This document shows, piece by piece, positions 15,189-22,876 of a stretch of 41,713 nucleotides of DNA (positions within the stretch are counted from its first letter, which is position 1; each line of letters opens with the position of its first letter). The stretch covers positions 1 to 41,713 of the forward strand of contig CAIWKE010000040.1 in assembly GCA_903913215.1 (NCBI GenBank), read 5' to 3'. Made by a program: the position numbers and the translations under genes. Under the pieces are notes generated by a model. The model had not been told where the DNA came from. It was given only the letters and a program-made list of their open reading frames with translations, and did not search any database. This stretch comes from an uncultured Holophagaceae bacterium. GTDB taxonomy: Bacteria; Acidobacteriota; Holophagae; Holophagales; Holophagaceae.

Positions 15189-16355
15189 GTGCTGGCGATG
15201 TGGGTTCCCGAGCTGCCTTTCCAGCTGGCCTGCGGCCGGGACGGGGGCCTGAAGGCCCGGCCCCTGGCCTTTTTGAATCCTGAGAACCCCCGCACGCCCA
15301 GCCTCTGGTTCGTGAACCGCCTGGGCCGGGCCGCAGGGTTGGGACCGGGCCTGCCCATGGACCAGGCCCTGCGCCGGGTGCCGGGGCTGCGGGTGCTGGA
15401 TCCCTCCCCCCAGGTCTGGTGGGAGGCCCAGGGCAGCCTGGGGGACCTGCTCCAGCACTGGACGCCCCAGGGGCAGCTGGGCCGACTGGGTGAGGCCCTC
15501 ATCGAGCTGCAGGGCACCCAGAAGCTCTTCGGACCCCTGGCCGACACCGCCCAGCGCATCCGCCGGGAACTCACGGAGCGGCACGGCTGGGAGAGCCACG
15601 GGGGCCTGTCCCTGAGCGCCACCGCTGCCACCCTGGCCGCCCATGCTGAACACCGCCTGGAGCAGGTGGCCGAGGGGGGCGAGGCCGCCTTCCTGGGGCC
15701 CCAGCCCCTGCGCCGTCTGCCGGACCTGGCCCCGCGCCTCCAGGACCGCTTCCACCGCCTGGGCCTGCGCCACTTCCTGGACCTCCAGCCCATGCCCCTG
15801 CCCGTGCTCAGCGAGCTGGTCCCCAGCCGCCTGGCCCCCAAGCTGCTGGCCCAGGCCCGGGGCGAGGACCGGCCCCGCCTGCCGGCCCTGGCGGACCCCC
15901 CGGGCTCCAGCCGCAGTACCAGCCGCCTGCAGCCCCCCCGCCTGCCCGAGGAGGTCCACCTGGGTGCCTGGTGCCTGGAGCGCCTCTGGGCCGATCCCCG
16001 CAGCCCCCGCCGCCTCAGCCTGCGCTGGTGGGACGTGGACGGCGAGCCCCACATCTGGCGGGCCCCGGAGGAGGACCTGCTCCAGCCCACCCTGGCCCTG
16101 GCCCGGGCCCTGGAGCGCGCCTTCCTGGTCCTCTGCACCCGCCGCATCCTCGTGCGGGAGCTGGAGCTGCGTGTCCACTGGGGCCTGGGCTTGGCCCGCC
16201 CCCTCTTCCAGGATCCCCGCAACCAGAAGCTGGACCGCCTCGAACCCGTCCTGGCCCGCCTCCGCCGCCGCTACCCCGGCCAGACCGTGCTGCCGGGGTG
16301 GGTGGAGGACTTGAAACAACCTAATAAAAGCCTAATATTCAAGGAGGCCCGATGA
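15189..16355 (+). CDS. imuB: ImuB-like inactive Y-family polymerase
   Basis: 388 residues. It resembles the Y-family (DinB/ImuB) fold: MWVPELPFQLA at the N-terminus, a palm segment LGEALIELQGTQKLFG (about 97-112), then fingers/thumb with the helix-hairpin-helix region RLPDLAPRLQDRFHRLGLRH. The catalytic carboxylates of an active Y polymerase are not present: the first Asp position is non-acidic and the second motif lacks the SxDE pair. That is the expected state for ImuB, which bridges DnaE2 and the beta clamp during SOS mutagenesis. The GTG at 15189 is preferred to the ATG at 15198 because GGAGG lies 6-7 bases upstream. The stop overlaps the DUF4160 start (ATGA); dnaE2 follows within 1 kb. 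No imuA or lexA is seen in the window. Confidence 0.8.
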   Translation: MLAMWVPELPFQLACGRDGGLKARPLAFLNPENPRTPSLWFVNRLGRAAGLGPGLPMDQALRRVPGLRVLDPSPQVWWEAQGSLGDLLQHWTPQGQLGRLGEALIELQGTQKLFGPLADTAQRIRRELTERHGWESHGGLSLSATAATLAAHAEHRLEQVAEGGEAAFLGPQPLRRLPDLAPRLQDRFHRLGLRHFLDLQPMPLPVLSELVPSRLAPKLLAQARGEDRPRLPALADPPGSSRSTSRLQPPRLPEEVHLGAWCLERLWADPRSPRRLSLRWWDVDGEPHIWRAPEEDLLQPTLALARALERAFLVLCTRRILVRELELRVHWGLGLARPLFQDPRNQKLDRLEPVLARLRRRYPGQTVLPGWVEDLKQPNKSLIFKEAR

Positions 16356-16594
16356 GTCCCACCGTCTACCGGGAGGGCCCCTTCCTGTTCTTCTTCTACA
16401 GCCATGAATCCCGCGAGCCCCCCCATGTCCATGTCGAGCGCGACGACGCCATCGCCAAGCTCTGGCTGCACGACGGCAGCATCGCGGATGCGGGCGGCCT
16501 TTCCGCTCGGGACTTGCAGCGCGTGACGGCCATCGTGATGGTGCAGCGGGATCCCTTTCTGGAGGCGTGGCATGAGCACTTTGACCCAGCCTGA
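16352..16594 (+). CDS. DUF4160 protein (toxin-antitoxin-like partner)
   Basis: 80 residues, a typical full-length DUF4160: YREGPFLFFFYSHESREPPH followed by VHVERDDAIAKLWL and a C-terminal helix with VTAIVMVQRDPFLEAWHEHF. A strong AAGGAGG lies just before the ATG. DUF4160 genes are usually paired with a DUF2442 gene, and the pair has been proposed to act like a toxin-antitoxin module; the biochemical role is not established. Here the start overlaps imuB by 4 bases and the end overlaps the DUF2442 gene by 23 bases, so all are made from one message. Cytosolic. Confidence 0.88.
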   Translation: MSPTVYREGPFLFFFYSHESREPPHVHVERDDAIAKLWLHDGSIADAGGLSARDLQRVTAIVMVQRDPFLEAWHEHFDPA

Positions 16595-17027
16595 GGTTCC
16601 CCGCGCCACCCACCTCTGGTTCGAGCGGGGACGTCTGGTCGTGCAACTCCAGGACGGGCGGGAACTGGCCTGTCCCCTGGCCTTCTTTCCCCGCCTGGCG
16701 GCGGCCACGGCGGAGGATCTGGCCCAGTGGCGCCTCACGGGTCGGGGGCTGGGCATCCACTGGCCGCGCCTGGACGAGGATCTCTCGGTCCAAGGGCTGC
16801 TGGAGGGGCGCCCGGCGCCTGCAGCCGATGCACGAGCCCAGGCCCTGGCTCCGCGCCTGCTGGCCGCCCGTCGCCAGGCGGGCCTCACCCAGGCCCAGCT
16901 TGCAGAACGCCTGGGCCGCTCCCAAGCCCTCGTGAGCCTCGCCGAGCGGGGTGCCCTGCGCACCGGCACCCCCTACCTCCACGCCGTCCTCGAAGCCTGT
17001 GGTCTGCCCACTGGCTGGAAGCCCTGA
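16572..17027 (+). CDS. DUF2442 - XRE-type HTH fusion (antitoxin-like regulator)
   Basis: 151 residues. Residues 8-75 match DUF2442 (THLWFERGRLVVQLQDGREL, LAFFPRLAAA, WRLTGRGLGIHWPRLDEDLS). Residues 92-140 are an XRE-like helix-turn-helix (LLAARRQAGLTQAQLAERLG, then RSQALVSLAERG). DUF2442 domains with an added HTH are plausible DNA-binding antitoxins that autoregulate their operon. The gene starts inside the end of the DUF4160 gene (23-bp overlap) and is followed, after a 138-bp gap with a fold-back repeat, by dnaE2. No function has been shown for this fusion that I know of; the antitoxin role is inferred from gene order. Confidence 0.85.
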   Translation: MSTLTQPEVPRATHLWFERGRLVVQLQDGRELACPLAFFPRLAAATAEDLAQWRLTGRGLGIHWPRLDEDLSVQGLLEGRPAPAADARAQALAPRLLAARRQAGLTQAQLAERLGRSQALVSLAERGALRTGTPYLHAVLEACGLPTGWKP

Positions 17028-17058
17028 GCGGTTTCGCAGGCGTCAAGGCTTTACCCAC

Positions 17059-17131
17059 AGCGCAAAACGCGAAGGCGCGCCGGCAGCGGGTCTCTGGTCG
17101 CGGCCTGCTTTGCGCCTTCGCATTTTGTGCT
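17059..17131. repeat. Fold-back element with 8-nt periodic arms
   Basis: The left arm (17059-17078, AGCGCAAAACGCGAAGGCGC) is complementary to the right arm (17112-17131) over 20 positions with two differences, one a G-U wobble. The loop is 33 bases. The arms follow an 8-nt period (GCGCAAAA, CGCGAAGG, CGCG). The element fills the gap between the HTH gene and dnaE2 and would fold in the dnaE2 leader. There is no T-run, so a simple terminator is unlikely. Confidence 0.7.
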
Positions 17132-17165
17132 CCCGCCCTCACCTTCATTCTCCGATCGGCCCCCC

Positions 17166-20081
17166 ATGTTCGCCCTCGGCATCTCTGACTTCTCCCCCGG
17201 TGAGGGGGTCTACCCTGCGGCGCAGCTGCTGCGGGTGGCCCGGGGGCTGGGCTATCGGGACCTGGTGGCCTGGGACCGGGGGGTGGCGGGCTATCCGAAG
17301 CTGCGGGAGGCCCTGGACTGGATCCACCGGGCCCGGGAGCTGGAGGGCCTGCCGCCGGATCCAGCCTGGGCGAACTTCCGCGTGCACCTGGGGGCCCGCT
17401 TCACCTGGCGGGGCCACGAGTATGGGGCGCTGCCCCACACGGACGATGGCTACGCGGCCCTGAACCGCCTGCTCACGCACCAGGCCCATGAAAACGACGG
17501 CGAGGGCGGGGACGGCGGCGAGCCACCCACGGACTGCCTGCTGCTGGCGGAGGACCTGGCGGGCCTGGATGCCCTGCTGCGGGAGGGCCTCTACGGGGCG
17601 CTGCTGGCCCATCCCCGCCGGGTGCAGGAGGCCCGGAACGCCCTGGGCGCGGGACTGGAGGTGGTGGCGCCCCAGGTGTTGCGCTTCCGCACGCCTGAGG
17701 GCCTGGAGATGCACCGCCTGAAGCGGGCCATTGCCAGCCAGGCCACCCTCATCCGCACCGAGGCCCTGTGGGAGCCCAGCGAGGCCGCCGTGCCCCGCGC
17801 CGACTGGGAGACCCGCTTCCCCGCCGCGGAGCCCGCCGTGGCCCACGCCACCGCCGCCGCCCTGGACCGCATGGCGGGCTGGCACATCCACTGGGGCGCC
17901 TGGGTGGTGGCGGAGCCCCTGGGCCAGGAGGGCGCGGATCTGAACGCCCTGCTGCGCCAGCGGGTGCGGGCAGGCGTCGAGGAGCGCTTCCCCGTCCTGC
18001 GCGGCGACATCCTGGCCCGCATGGACCAGGAGCTGGACCTCATCTCCTTCAAGGGCTTTGCCCGCTACTTCCTCCTGGTGCAGGACATCGTCCAGGCCCT
18101 GAAACACCAGGGCATCCCCACCCGCATCTGCGGCCGGGGCAGCGGCGCGGCCTCGCTGGTGAGCTACGCCCTGTGGCTCAGCAACGTGGATCCCGTGGAC
18201 ACCAACCTGATGTTCGAGCGCTTCCTCACGAAGGAGCGTAAGGATCCGCCGGACATGGACATCGACTTCCCCTGGGACGAGCGGGACCGGGTCATCCAGG
18301 CAGTCTTCGAGCGCTACGGCCGGGACCGGGTGGCCATGGTCTCCAACCACACCTTCTTCAAGGCCAAGGGGGCCCTGCGGGCCGTGGCCCAGGCCCACGG
18401 GCGCCCCGAGAGCGAGCTGAAGCAGCTGGCGCGTCTGGTGCGCGGCTGGGAAGGCGGCCTGGGCCGTGCCGCCGAGAACCCCGCTTGGGACACGATCCTG
18501 CGCCAGGCCGTGGCGCTGAAGGGGCATTTCCACCAGTTCTCCGTGCACCCCGGCGGCACCATCGTCACGCCGGGACCCCTCTGGGAGCATGCGGCCTTCC
18601 AGCCCGCCCCCGCCAAGGCGAACACCTCCATCACCAGCTGGGACAAGGACGGCGTGGAGAACTACGGGCTGGTGAAGATCGACCTCCTGGGCAACCGCAG
18701 CCTCGCGGTGATCCGCGACGCCTATGCGGTGCTGGGGGACCGCGTGCCGAAAGACCCCGGCACCCACTCGCGCAAGGACCCGGCCACCCAGGCCCTCCTG
18801 GCCCGGGGCGACAGCATCGGCGTCTTCTACGTGGAGAGCCCCGCCACGCGCCAGCTCCAGCAGCGGGTGGGGAAGGGGGACTTCGAGACCCTGGTGATCC
18901 ACAGCAGCCTCATCCGCCCCGCGGCGTCGCGCTGGATCGACCGCTACGTGAAGCGCAGCCGGGGCGAGGAGGCCTGGGAGCCCAGCGATCCGGTCTTCGC
19001 CAATCTACTCTCCGAGAGCTTCGGCGTGCTGGTCTACCAGGAGGACGTCATCAAGGTGGGTGTGGACCTGGCGGGCTGGATCCACCACGAGGCGGACCAG
19101 CTGCGCAAGCTCCTGGGCAAGCCCGACTGCGAAGCCAAGCTGCCCCTCTTCGAAGCGCGCTTCCGGCGCGGATGCGCGGGGCGGGGTGTGCGGCAGGCCA
19201 TCGTGGACGAGGCCTGGGACATGATCCGCACCTTCACGGGCTACTCCTTCTGCAAGCCCCACTCCGCCAGCTACGCCCAGGTGAGCTTCGAGAGCGCCTG
19301 GATCAAGACCCACCACCCGGCGGTGTTCTTCGCGTCCGTCATCACCAACCAGGGGGGCTACTACCCCGCCATCGCCTACCTGGGCGACACCCGCCGCCAC
19401 CGCTTGGTGGTGCGGGGCCCTGATGCCAACGAGTCCGTCTGGCCCTTCCGCGCCGAGGGAGAGCAGGCCCTGCGCGTGGGCCTCATGCAGGTGCGGGGCG
19501 CCCTGGAAAAGGAGGTCCGCGAGCTGCTGGCGGAGCGCGAACAGAATGGCCCCTTCGCGGATCTGGACGAGCTGCTGAATCGGGTGAAGCTCTCCGTCAC
19601 CACCGCCGAGGCCCTGTGCGCCGCCGGCACTTTCGACCGCTGGGCTCCGGACGGCAACCGCACCCGTCTCATGTGGTCCCGCCTGGGCGGCGTGCCCCCC
19701 GGCGTACGCCCGCGCCCCACGGACCCCTTCGACCGCGCGGACCTGGAGATGGAGACCATGGGCCTCACCCTGGAACTGCATCCCGCCGCCCTGGCCCGCT
19801 TCCGCAAAGGCGGCGGCCCCGACCGCGTGGCGGACGTGGGCGGGAAAGCCGGGCGACGCCTGAAATTCTGGGCCCTCGTCGTGGCCGACAAAGACGTCGT
19901 CACCGAGAAGGGCGAGCGCATGCAGTTCATCACCTTCGAAGACGAGACCGGCCTCTGCGAAGCCGTGGCCTTTCCTGATACCGTGCGGCGCAGGCAGAGA
20001 CCCTTCCGCGTGGGTGACATCCTGCCGGTGAATGGGATCACCACAAGACAGGATGGGCTGGCGGTGTTTGAGGTGCAGTAA
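17166..20081 (+). CDS. dnaE2: Error-prone DNA polymerase III alpha subunit, DnaE2-like
   Basis: 971 residues, C-family polymerase associated with ImuB in damage-induced translesion synthesis. Palm motifs are CGRGSGAASLVSYAL, PDMDIDFPWDERDRVI (acidic residues 363, 365, 367) and YGLVKIDLLGNRSL (third Asp). Fingers, HhH (about 780-810) and a C-terminal OB-fold (FWALVVADKDVVTEKGERMQ) follow. The N-terminal PHP domain is present in outline but its metal ligands are missing: the usual HxH start reads LGISDFSPGEG and TDHG reads WDRGVAG. The ATG at 17166 gives MFALGISDF; the frame is open a little further upstream. It is somewhat shorter than typical DnaE2 (about 1,020-1,100). Adjacent imuB supports DnaE2 rather than the replicative DnaE1. 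Confidence 0.9.
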   Translation: MFALGISDFSPGEGVYPAAQLLRVARGLGYRDLVAWDRGVAGYPKLREALDWIHRARELEGLPPDPAWANFRVHLGARFTWRGHEYGALPHTDDGYAALNRLLTHQAHENDGEGGDGGEPPTDCLLLAEDLAGLDALLREGLYGALLAHPRRVQEARNALGAGLEVVAPQVLRFRTPEGLEMHRLKRAIASQATLIRTEALWEPSEAAVPRADWETRFPAAEPAVAHATAAALDRMAGWHIHWGAWVVAEPLGQEGADLNALLRQRVRAGVEERFPVLRGDILARMDQELDLISFKGFARYFLLVQDIVQALKHQGIPTRICGRGSGAASLVSYALWLSNVDPVDTNLMFERFLTKERKDPPDMDIDFPWDERDRVIQAVFERYGRDRVAMVSNHTFFKAKGALRAVAQAHGRPESELKQLARLVRGWEGGLGRAAENPAWDTILRQAVALKGHFHQFSVHPGGTIVTPGPLWEHAAFQPAPAKANTSITSWDKDGVENYGLVKIDLLGNRSLAVIRDAYAVLGDRVPKDPGTHSRKDPATQALLARGDSIGVFYVESPATRQLQQRVGKGDFETLVIHSSLIRPAASRWIDRYVKRSRGEEAWEPSDPVFANLLSESFGVLVYQEDVIKVGVDLAGWIHHEADQLRKLLGKPDCEAKLPLFEARFRRGCAGRGVRQAIVDEAWDMIRTFTGYSFCKPHSASYAQVSFESAWIKTHHPAVFFASVITNQGGYYPAIAYLGDTRRHRLVVRGPDANESVWPFRAEGEQALRVGLMQVRGALEKEVRELLAEREQNGPFADLDELLNRVKLSVTTAEALCAAGTFDRWAPDGNRTRLMWSRLGGVPPGVRPRPTDPFDRADLEMETMGLTLELHPAALARFRKGGGPDRVADVGGKAGRRLKFWALVVADKDVVTEKGERMQFITFEDETGLCEAVAFPDTVRRRQRPFRVGDILPVNGITTRQDGLAVFEVQ

Positions 20082-20093
20082 GGGGAGGGGAAA

Positions 20094-20597
20094 TCAGCCC
20101 CCGGATTCCCTGTGCATGAGATACAGCCGCAGATCGAACTCCAGCTGGTGGTAATCGGGCTCCATGTGGGTGCAGAGCTGGTAGAAGGCCTTGTTGTGCT
20201 CGATCTCGCGCAGGTGGGCCAGCTCGTGGACGAGGATCATGCGCAGGAAGGGCGCGGGGGCGTCCTGGAACAGGGTAGCCACGCGGATCTCGCGGCTGGC
20301 CTTGAGGCGGCTGCCCTGCACGCGGGAGATGCGGGTGTGCAGGCCCAGCAGCTCGCTCATGACCAGCAGTTTGGCGTCGTAACGGACCTTGTGCAGGGGC
20401 GGGGTGTTCTTCAGGAAGCGGTCCTTCAGCGCCTGGGCGGCCTGGGCCAGGGCCTTGTCCGTGCGGATGGCGTGGGTCTCGGAGTAGCGGTCGCGCAGGT
20501 AGGCGCCCAGCTTGTCCTGGTCCAGCAGGGTTCGCACCCGGGCCTGCACGGCGGGGCTGTAGCCCTCCAGGTAGGGCAGGGAGACTTCGGGGTTCAT
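20094..20597 (-). CDS. YgjP/WLM-type zinc metallopeptidase
   Basis: 167 residues. The zincin motif is ILVHELAHLREIEHNKAFYQ, followed by LCTHMEPDY. HELAH plus the downstream H of EHNKAF matches the YgjP-like (DUF45/M48-related) metallopeptidases, where two His and the third downstream His bind zinc. The upstream segment (VRYDAKLLVMSELLGLHTRI, then SRVQGSRLKASREIRVATLF) corresponds to the family's beta-strand region with the conserved GS-x-R. It is cytosolic, with no signal peptide. The substrate of this family is unknown. The start overlaps the end of cvfB by 4 bases, and the stop is 12 bp from the convergent dnaE2 stop. Confidence 0.85.
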   Translation of the reverse strand: MNPEVSLPYLEGYSPAVQARVRTLLDQDKLGAYLRDRYSETHAIRTDKALAQAAQALKDRFLKNTPPLHKVRYDAKLLVMSELLGLHTRISRVQGSRLKASREIRVATLFQDAPAPFLRMILVHELAHLREIEHNKAFYQLCTHMEPDYHQLEFDLRLYLMHRESGG

Positions 20598-21436
20598 GGC
20601 TCCTCAAGCAACCGGATGCCGCTCTCCTCCAGGGCGATGCGACGCTGCTTATAGAGGGCACCCAAGGTCAGCTTGAAGGTCTTTTTGCTGATGCCGAAGG
20701 CGGCGTAGATCTGCTCCGGGGCGCTCTTGTCCGTGAGGGGCAGGAAGCCCCCGCGGCGCTTCAGCGTGTCCAGCAGGGCCTGGGCCACGGCGTCCACCTT
20801 GGCGTAGCCCGGTGCGCTCAAGGACAGGCTCAGCTTGAGGTCCGGGCGGGGCGCCTTGACCCAGCCCTCGTGGGTCTCACCCCGGCTGACCTTCTTGAAG
20901 AGATCGGAATCGTGGACCATGCCCCAGTACTGGTGGTTGACGATGACGCGGAAGCCCAGGTCCGTGCGGTCCGCGATCATGAGGGAAACCTTGTCCCCTT
21001 CGCGGAAGCCTTCGGCCTCATCCACCAGGAAGTCCGCCAACCGCGTGGAGGCGGCCATGTGCCCCTTCTCGTCCATGAAGAGGAAGACCAGAGCCTTCTG
21101 CCCCGGTTTGATGAAACGCCGCAGCTCGTGCTTCACCTCTTTCCAGGGCATGAAGAGAGGATTGGGCAGCCCCCAGTCCAGGTAGGACCCGGCAGGGTTT
21201 GTGGAGAGCACCTTCAGGAAGCCCACCTCGCCACCCAGGGCCAGGGGCGGGCGCAGGAAGGCCACCAGGCGCCCCTCGTCCTCGCGGTAGGCGAAGACCC
21301 GCAGCACCTGCCCCACAGCCACGTCAGGCGGCGCCTGAGCCAGCAGAATGGGCCCCTCGGGACCGCCGTCAAGGATGGCACCCGCGGGTTCCAGGCTCAG
21401 GATCTTCAGGTCGTTTAGGGTGCCGAGGGAGGCCAT
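20594..21436 (-). CDS. cvfB: CvfB/YitL family S1 RNA-binding protein
   Basis: 280 residues. CvfB proteins have three S1-type OB domains and a C-terminal winged helix that bind RNA; in Firmicutes they affect virulence gene expression. Family features seen: SYLDWGLPNPLFMPWKEVKH with the S1-like repeat, VNHQYWGMVHDSDLF in the third S1 domain, and a winged helix ending APEQIYAAFGISKKTFKLTLG. The ATG at 21436 (MASLGTLNDLKIL) is chosen because it gives the expected N-terminus; an earlier ATG in the same frame lies inside hutD. It lies 16 bp after hutD and overlaps the metallopeptidase, so the three are likely one operon. Confidence 0.9.
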   Translation of the reverse strand: MASLGTLNDLKILSLEPAGAILDGGPEGPILLAQAPPDVAVGQVLRVFAYREDEGRLVAFLRPPLALGGEVGFLKVLSTNPAGSYLDWGLPNPLFMPWKEVKHELRRFIKPGQKALVFLFMDEKGHMAASTRLADFLVDEAEGFREGDKVSLMIADRTDLGFRVIVNHQYWGMVHDSDLFKKVSRGETHEGWVKAPRPDLKLSLSLSAPGYAKVDAVAQALLDTLKRRGGFLPLTDKSAPEQIYAAFGISKKTFKLTLGALYKQRRIALEESGIRLLEEP

Positions 21437-21452
21437 GGCAGATTCCAGAAAG

Positions 21453-22040
21453 TCAGGAGAGAGGGTAGATGGACACCACCACCGCGGGCGTAGTGCCGAA
21501 GGCGGCACGGAGTCTCAGCTCCGGCGCGGCATCGGCGGGGTCGAGGCGGAGGCATTCCCGGGAGTCCAGCTCCAGGTCCAGGGGGTCCACCCACACGGGC
21601 CCCCAGGGGGCGTAGAGCAGGGTCGTGGGGGCGGGTACCAGGAGGGTGGCCTCCCGGCCCAGGTTCAGCCACTGGAGTGTGACGCGGACCTGGGTCGGAT
21701 CGCTGATGACACCGAAGTCCACGCAGGGGCCCTGGATGAGGGTGGCGCCCACGGCGGCGTCGCCAGAGAAGGAGACCACCTGGCCTGGGTGCTTTAAACG
21801 CAGTCGGCCCTGGCCCTCGATATCAAGGATGAAGCCCACCCCCTCCACCAGCAGCAGGGAGCGCTGCAGGCCCGAAAAGGCGGAGAAGGGCCCGGAGGCC
21901 GCCACGGTCGCGGAGCTCACCCGCCAGAGGAAGGGCTCCCCCAGGCTTGCGCCCTGGGGCTCGATGGCGATCTCGGTGGTGCTACCGCCTCCATTCTTCC
22001 AGGGCATGAGTCGGTAGTCGGCGGGGCGGAGTTGCAGCAT
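21453..22040 (-). CDS. hutD: HutD/Ves family cupin protein
   Basis: 195 residues. MPWKNGGGSTTEIAIEPQGA near the N-terminus is the family signature, followed by FLWRVSSATVAASGPFSAFS. HutD is a bicupin linked to histidine utilisation (proposed to limit pathway flux by binding formylglutamate), while the E. coli member Ves is cold- and stress-linked. No hutH, hutU, hutI or hutG gene is nearby, so here it may act outside a hut operon. It is first of three same-strand genes with cvfB and a metallopeptidase. Confidence 0.88.
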   Translation of the reverse strand: MLQLRPADYRLMPWKNGGGSTTEIAIEPQGASLGEPFLWRVSSATVAASGPFSAFSGLQRSLLLVEGVGFILDIEGQGRLRLKHPGQVVSFSGDAAVGATLIQGPCVDFGVISDPTQVRVTLQWLNLGREATLLVPAPTTLLYAPWGPVWVDPLDLELDSRECLRLDPADAAPELRLRAAFGTTPAVVVSIYPLS

Positions 22041-22078
22041 GAGAACAGCTTCTCATGCCGACCCAGGGGGATGTGGGC

Positions 22079-22620
22079 CTAGTGGATGGTCCGCCAGGTG
22101 CGGATCTTGGGATGCTGCGCGATGGCGCCTTTGCCGAGGAAGGTCTTGAGCTGCAAGGCGGTGGCAGATTGACCCGCAGCGGATCCGGTAGTTGTCACAC
22201 CGGCTTGCAGGACGCCTTGGGTGCCGACGGCAATGAAATCCGAGGCCACGCCGGACAAAATGTAAAGGAGGCCGCTTCGGTTATCCATCGGGGCGGGAAT
22301 CAGCCCCTCGTAGATGAGGCCGGTGGTGGTGGTGCCGATGCTGCCGCCACAGGAGTCCACCTTCAGGGGTGTGAAGTAGGAATAGAAGAGGCTCCCGGCC
22401 ACCACGATGGGAGGATTAATTCCCTTGGGCACCAGGCCGTTGGCGGCGGGGGGTAGGTTCAGGTAGTAACCCAGTTTGGCTGTGGAACCATCGCTGGGCG
22501 CCAGATATGTAGGTGCTTGAGCCTGGGGTGATGAGGGGGTTTCCGGCTTGGAGGGAGGTGGCATCCAGCAGATCGGCGTCGGTAATGAGGTAGGTGTGAA
22601 GCAGGGGCTTCGAAACGAAA
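22079..22620 (-). pseudogene. PilY1-like pilus-tip protein, C-terminal remnant with frameshift
   Basis: The open part (from 22564) encodes 161 residues ending in RTWRTIH, like the SWRE-type tail of PilY1-family type IV pilus proteins. The middle (GSLFYSYFTPLKVDSCGGSI, then GLIYEGLIPAP) resembles the strand pattern of a PilY1 beta-propeller end. Before that, the coding sense continues in another frame (FVSKPLLHTYLITDADLLDA, then TSLQAGNPLITPGSSTY), and the two frames join naturally at about 22506-22512 (SSTY to LAPSDGSTAKLGYYLNLPP). So there is one frameshift, and the gene is cut at its 5' side where AT-rich sequence begins (about 22610). The large N-terminal part is missing. PilY1 kinship is by pattern only. 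Confidence 0.6.
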
Positions 22621-22718
22621 GGGATTGATAAATTTATTGTTAATATTATTTAAAAATAGAATGACACAAATTAAATATTCAGTTGCTTGAAGGATTAACC
22701 GACGCAATCGGGCGATTG

Positions 22719-22746
22719 TTGTTTGCGTTTGTGTAAAACCTATACA
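22719..22746 (+). promoter_or_regulatory. Candidate sigma-70 promoter for the exported hydrolase
   Basis: TTGTTT (22719-22724), a 16-base spacer and TATACA (22741-22746) lie downstream of a markedly AT-rich block (about 22610-22690) that could act as an UP element. The predicted start of transcription is about 120 bases before the hydrolase ATG. Confidence 0.35.
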
Positions 22747-22876
22747 CAGCTCAAAGCCTTGAAATCCATGGATATGAGTGGGGCAAGGCTGTTCCCTCTG
22801 GACGCTGGCACCTCAGCTCCTTCAGTCCCTCCGGCTGCCCCTGCTTTCACATCTTTTTTACCGGCTCGAGCGCGAT

